From NCBI GenBank assembly GCA_011049745.1, contig DRHE01000466.1, positions 1 through 7,118 on the forward strand: 7,118 nucleotides of DNA, given 5' to 3'. Made by a program: the position numbers and the translations under genes. The first letter of the stretch is position 1. Every line of letters begins with the position of its first letter. The stretch is from Spirochaetales bacterium. Its GTDB lineage: Bacteria; Spirochaetota; Spirochaetia; SZUA-6; DRHE01. This document shows positions 6,549 through 7,118 of this stretch, one piece after another. The notes beneath the pieces were generated by a model that was not told the DNA's origin, did not search any database, and was given only the letters and a program-made list of their open reading frames with translations.

Positions 6549-7118
6549 TCAAGCCTTATTTGTTACTTCTGGAAAATATTTTCCCTGCCAGGTATTTTGT
6601 TTCTCCATTTCTCTGCGCAGCTTTGAATAGAATTGTGCTTTGGGCAAGAAGTTACGGGGGCTTGCCAGTCTTTCTTCAGGTGTATCACAGGTGAGCCGCG
6701 TAATAACCGTACTGGGGGGAAGCAGCTCCAGGGCTTTGATGGTGTAAAAGAGGTGGCGGTCACTCAGTGGAACGGTTATCTCGCCCGTCAGGTACTCCTG
6801 AAAGAGGATTGTATTATTGGGGATGTGAAGGTTGTGGATTTTCAGGCCGTCAGGCTTAAGGGATGCCACCATGGTTACGGTATTAAGAATTTCTTCCAGT
6901 CCTTCCCCGGGCAATCCGAATATCAAATGAATCCCGGTCTTTATATTTCGCTCTTTGAGCAGATTAAATGCTTTTATAAAATCCGCTACTGTATGGCCGC
7001 GTTTTATACGTTTTAGGGTGATTTCCGAGGCTGACTGCAGTCCTATCTCTGTCCATACATCAATTCCGAGCTCTTTATAAGAGGCAAGAAGGTCAACAAT
7101 CGAGGGGCTCAGGCAGTC
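6549..7118 (-). CDS. YhcC/YtqA-family (TIGR01212-type) radical SAM protein, C-terminal part
   Basis: The frame is open from the right edge to the TGA at 6549, giving 189 residues, about the last 60% of a protein that is usually around 310-320 residues. The N-terminal CxxxCxxC cluster motif would lie outside the window. Family signatures in order are DCLSPSIVDLL, IGLQSASEITLKRIKRGH, TGIHLIFGLPGE, DGLKIHNLHI, LPPSTVITRLTCD and a basic C-terminal helix ending QGKYFPEVTNKA. The TTG at 6926 lies inside the conserved barrel and is not the true start. Family members are radical SAM enzymes. B. subtilis YtqA has, to my recollection, been linked to wobble-uridine (mnm5s2U) tRNA modification as MnmL; whether that holds here is inference. 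The following gene on this strand is the 166-residue unknown. Confidence 0.9.
   Translation of the reverse strand, partial: DCLSPSIVDLLASYKELGIDVWTEIGLQSASEITLKRIKRGHTVADFIKAFNLLKERNIKTGIHLIFGLPGEGLEEILNTVTMVASLKPDGLKIHNLHIPNNTILFQEYLTGEITVPLSDRHLFYTIKALELLPPSTVITRLTCDTPEERLASPRNFLPKAQFYSKLRREMEKQNTWQGKYFPEVTNKA

Noticed and set aside
6494..6694. 66-residue plus-strand open frame with a hydrophobic look
   Set aside because: It lies opposite the ribosome binding site of the 166-residue gene and the end of the radical SAM gene, with no start signals of its own.
6633..7016. 127-residue plus-strand open frame on the right side
   Set aside because: It lies opposite the radical SAM gene, whose family motifs are clear. 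The plus-strand product has no recognisable character.
1..7118. CRISPR arrays, tRNA or rRNA genes, insertion sequences, attachment sites
   Set aside because: Reading both strands I saw no regularly spaced repeats, no cloverleaf-like or rRNA-like sequence and no transposase or integrase motifs. Nearly all sequence is accounted for by the five genes.

Overview
The window looks like ordinary chromosomal DNA from a free-living bacterium, coding-dense with moderate GC and no mobile-element or phage signatures. A Spirochaetota-like or similar diderm anaerobe seems most likely. This rests on the style of the solute-binding protein leader (a type I signal peptide ending ...FVFSGA-QKE with no lipobox cysteine) and the general look of the proteins. 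It is a low-confidence taxonomic guess, because no rRNA or marker protein is present.

Layout. Positions 1-704 (minus) hold the N-terminal 234 residues of a family 5 (peptide/nickel-type) ABC transporter substrate-binding protein that runs off the left edge. A divergent intergenic region (705-944) carries a strong sigma70-type promoter for it and a weaker candidate promoter facing right. Positions 945-4679 (plus) encode a very large GlnE-family glutamine synthetase adenylyltransferase/deadenylase homologue with two extra N-terminal ACT-like domains. Only 31 bases later, 4711-6003 (plus) encodes a PLP-dependent class I/II aminotransferase with all its catalytic residues. It lacks a ribosome binding site but has a near-consensus promoter placed as if for a leaderless transcript. 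A minus-strand pair converges on it: the C-terminal 189 residues of a YhcC/YtqA-family radical SAM protein (6549-7118, open at the right edge), followed by an unrecognised 166-residue helical protein (6000-6500). The convergent stop codons overlap inside a perfect 19-base palindrome.

Theme and most interesting point. Peptide uptake, glutamine synthetase control and transamination all concern nitrogen and amino-acid metabolism, but no glnA, glnB/glnK or glnD lies in the window. The GlnE homologue is the main object of interest. It joins GlnD-style ACT modules to a two-headed GlnE core, its first active site reads S-D-I-E rather than S-D-x-D, and motifs in the two halves look as if the canonical half order is reversed. 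A direct glutamine-sensing, PII/GlnD-independent regulator is an attractive but unproven reading.
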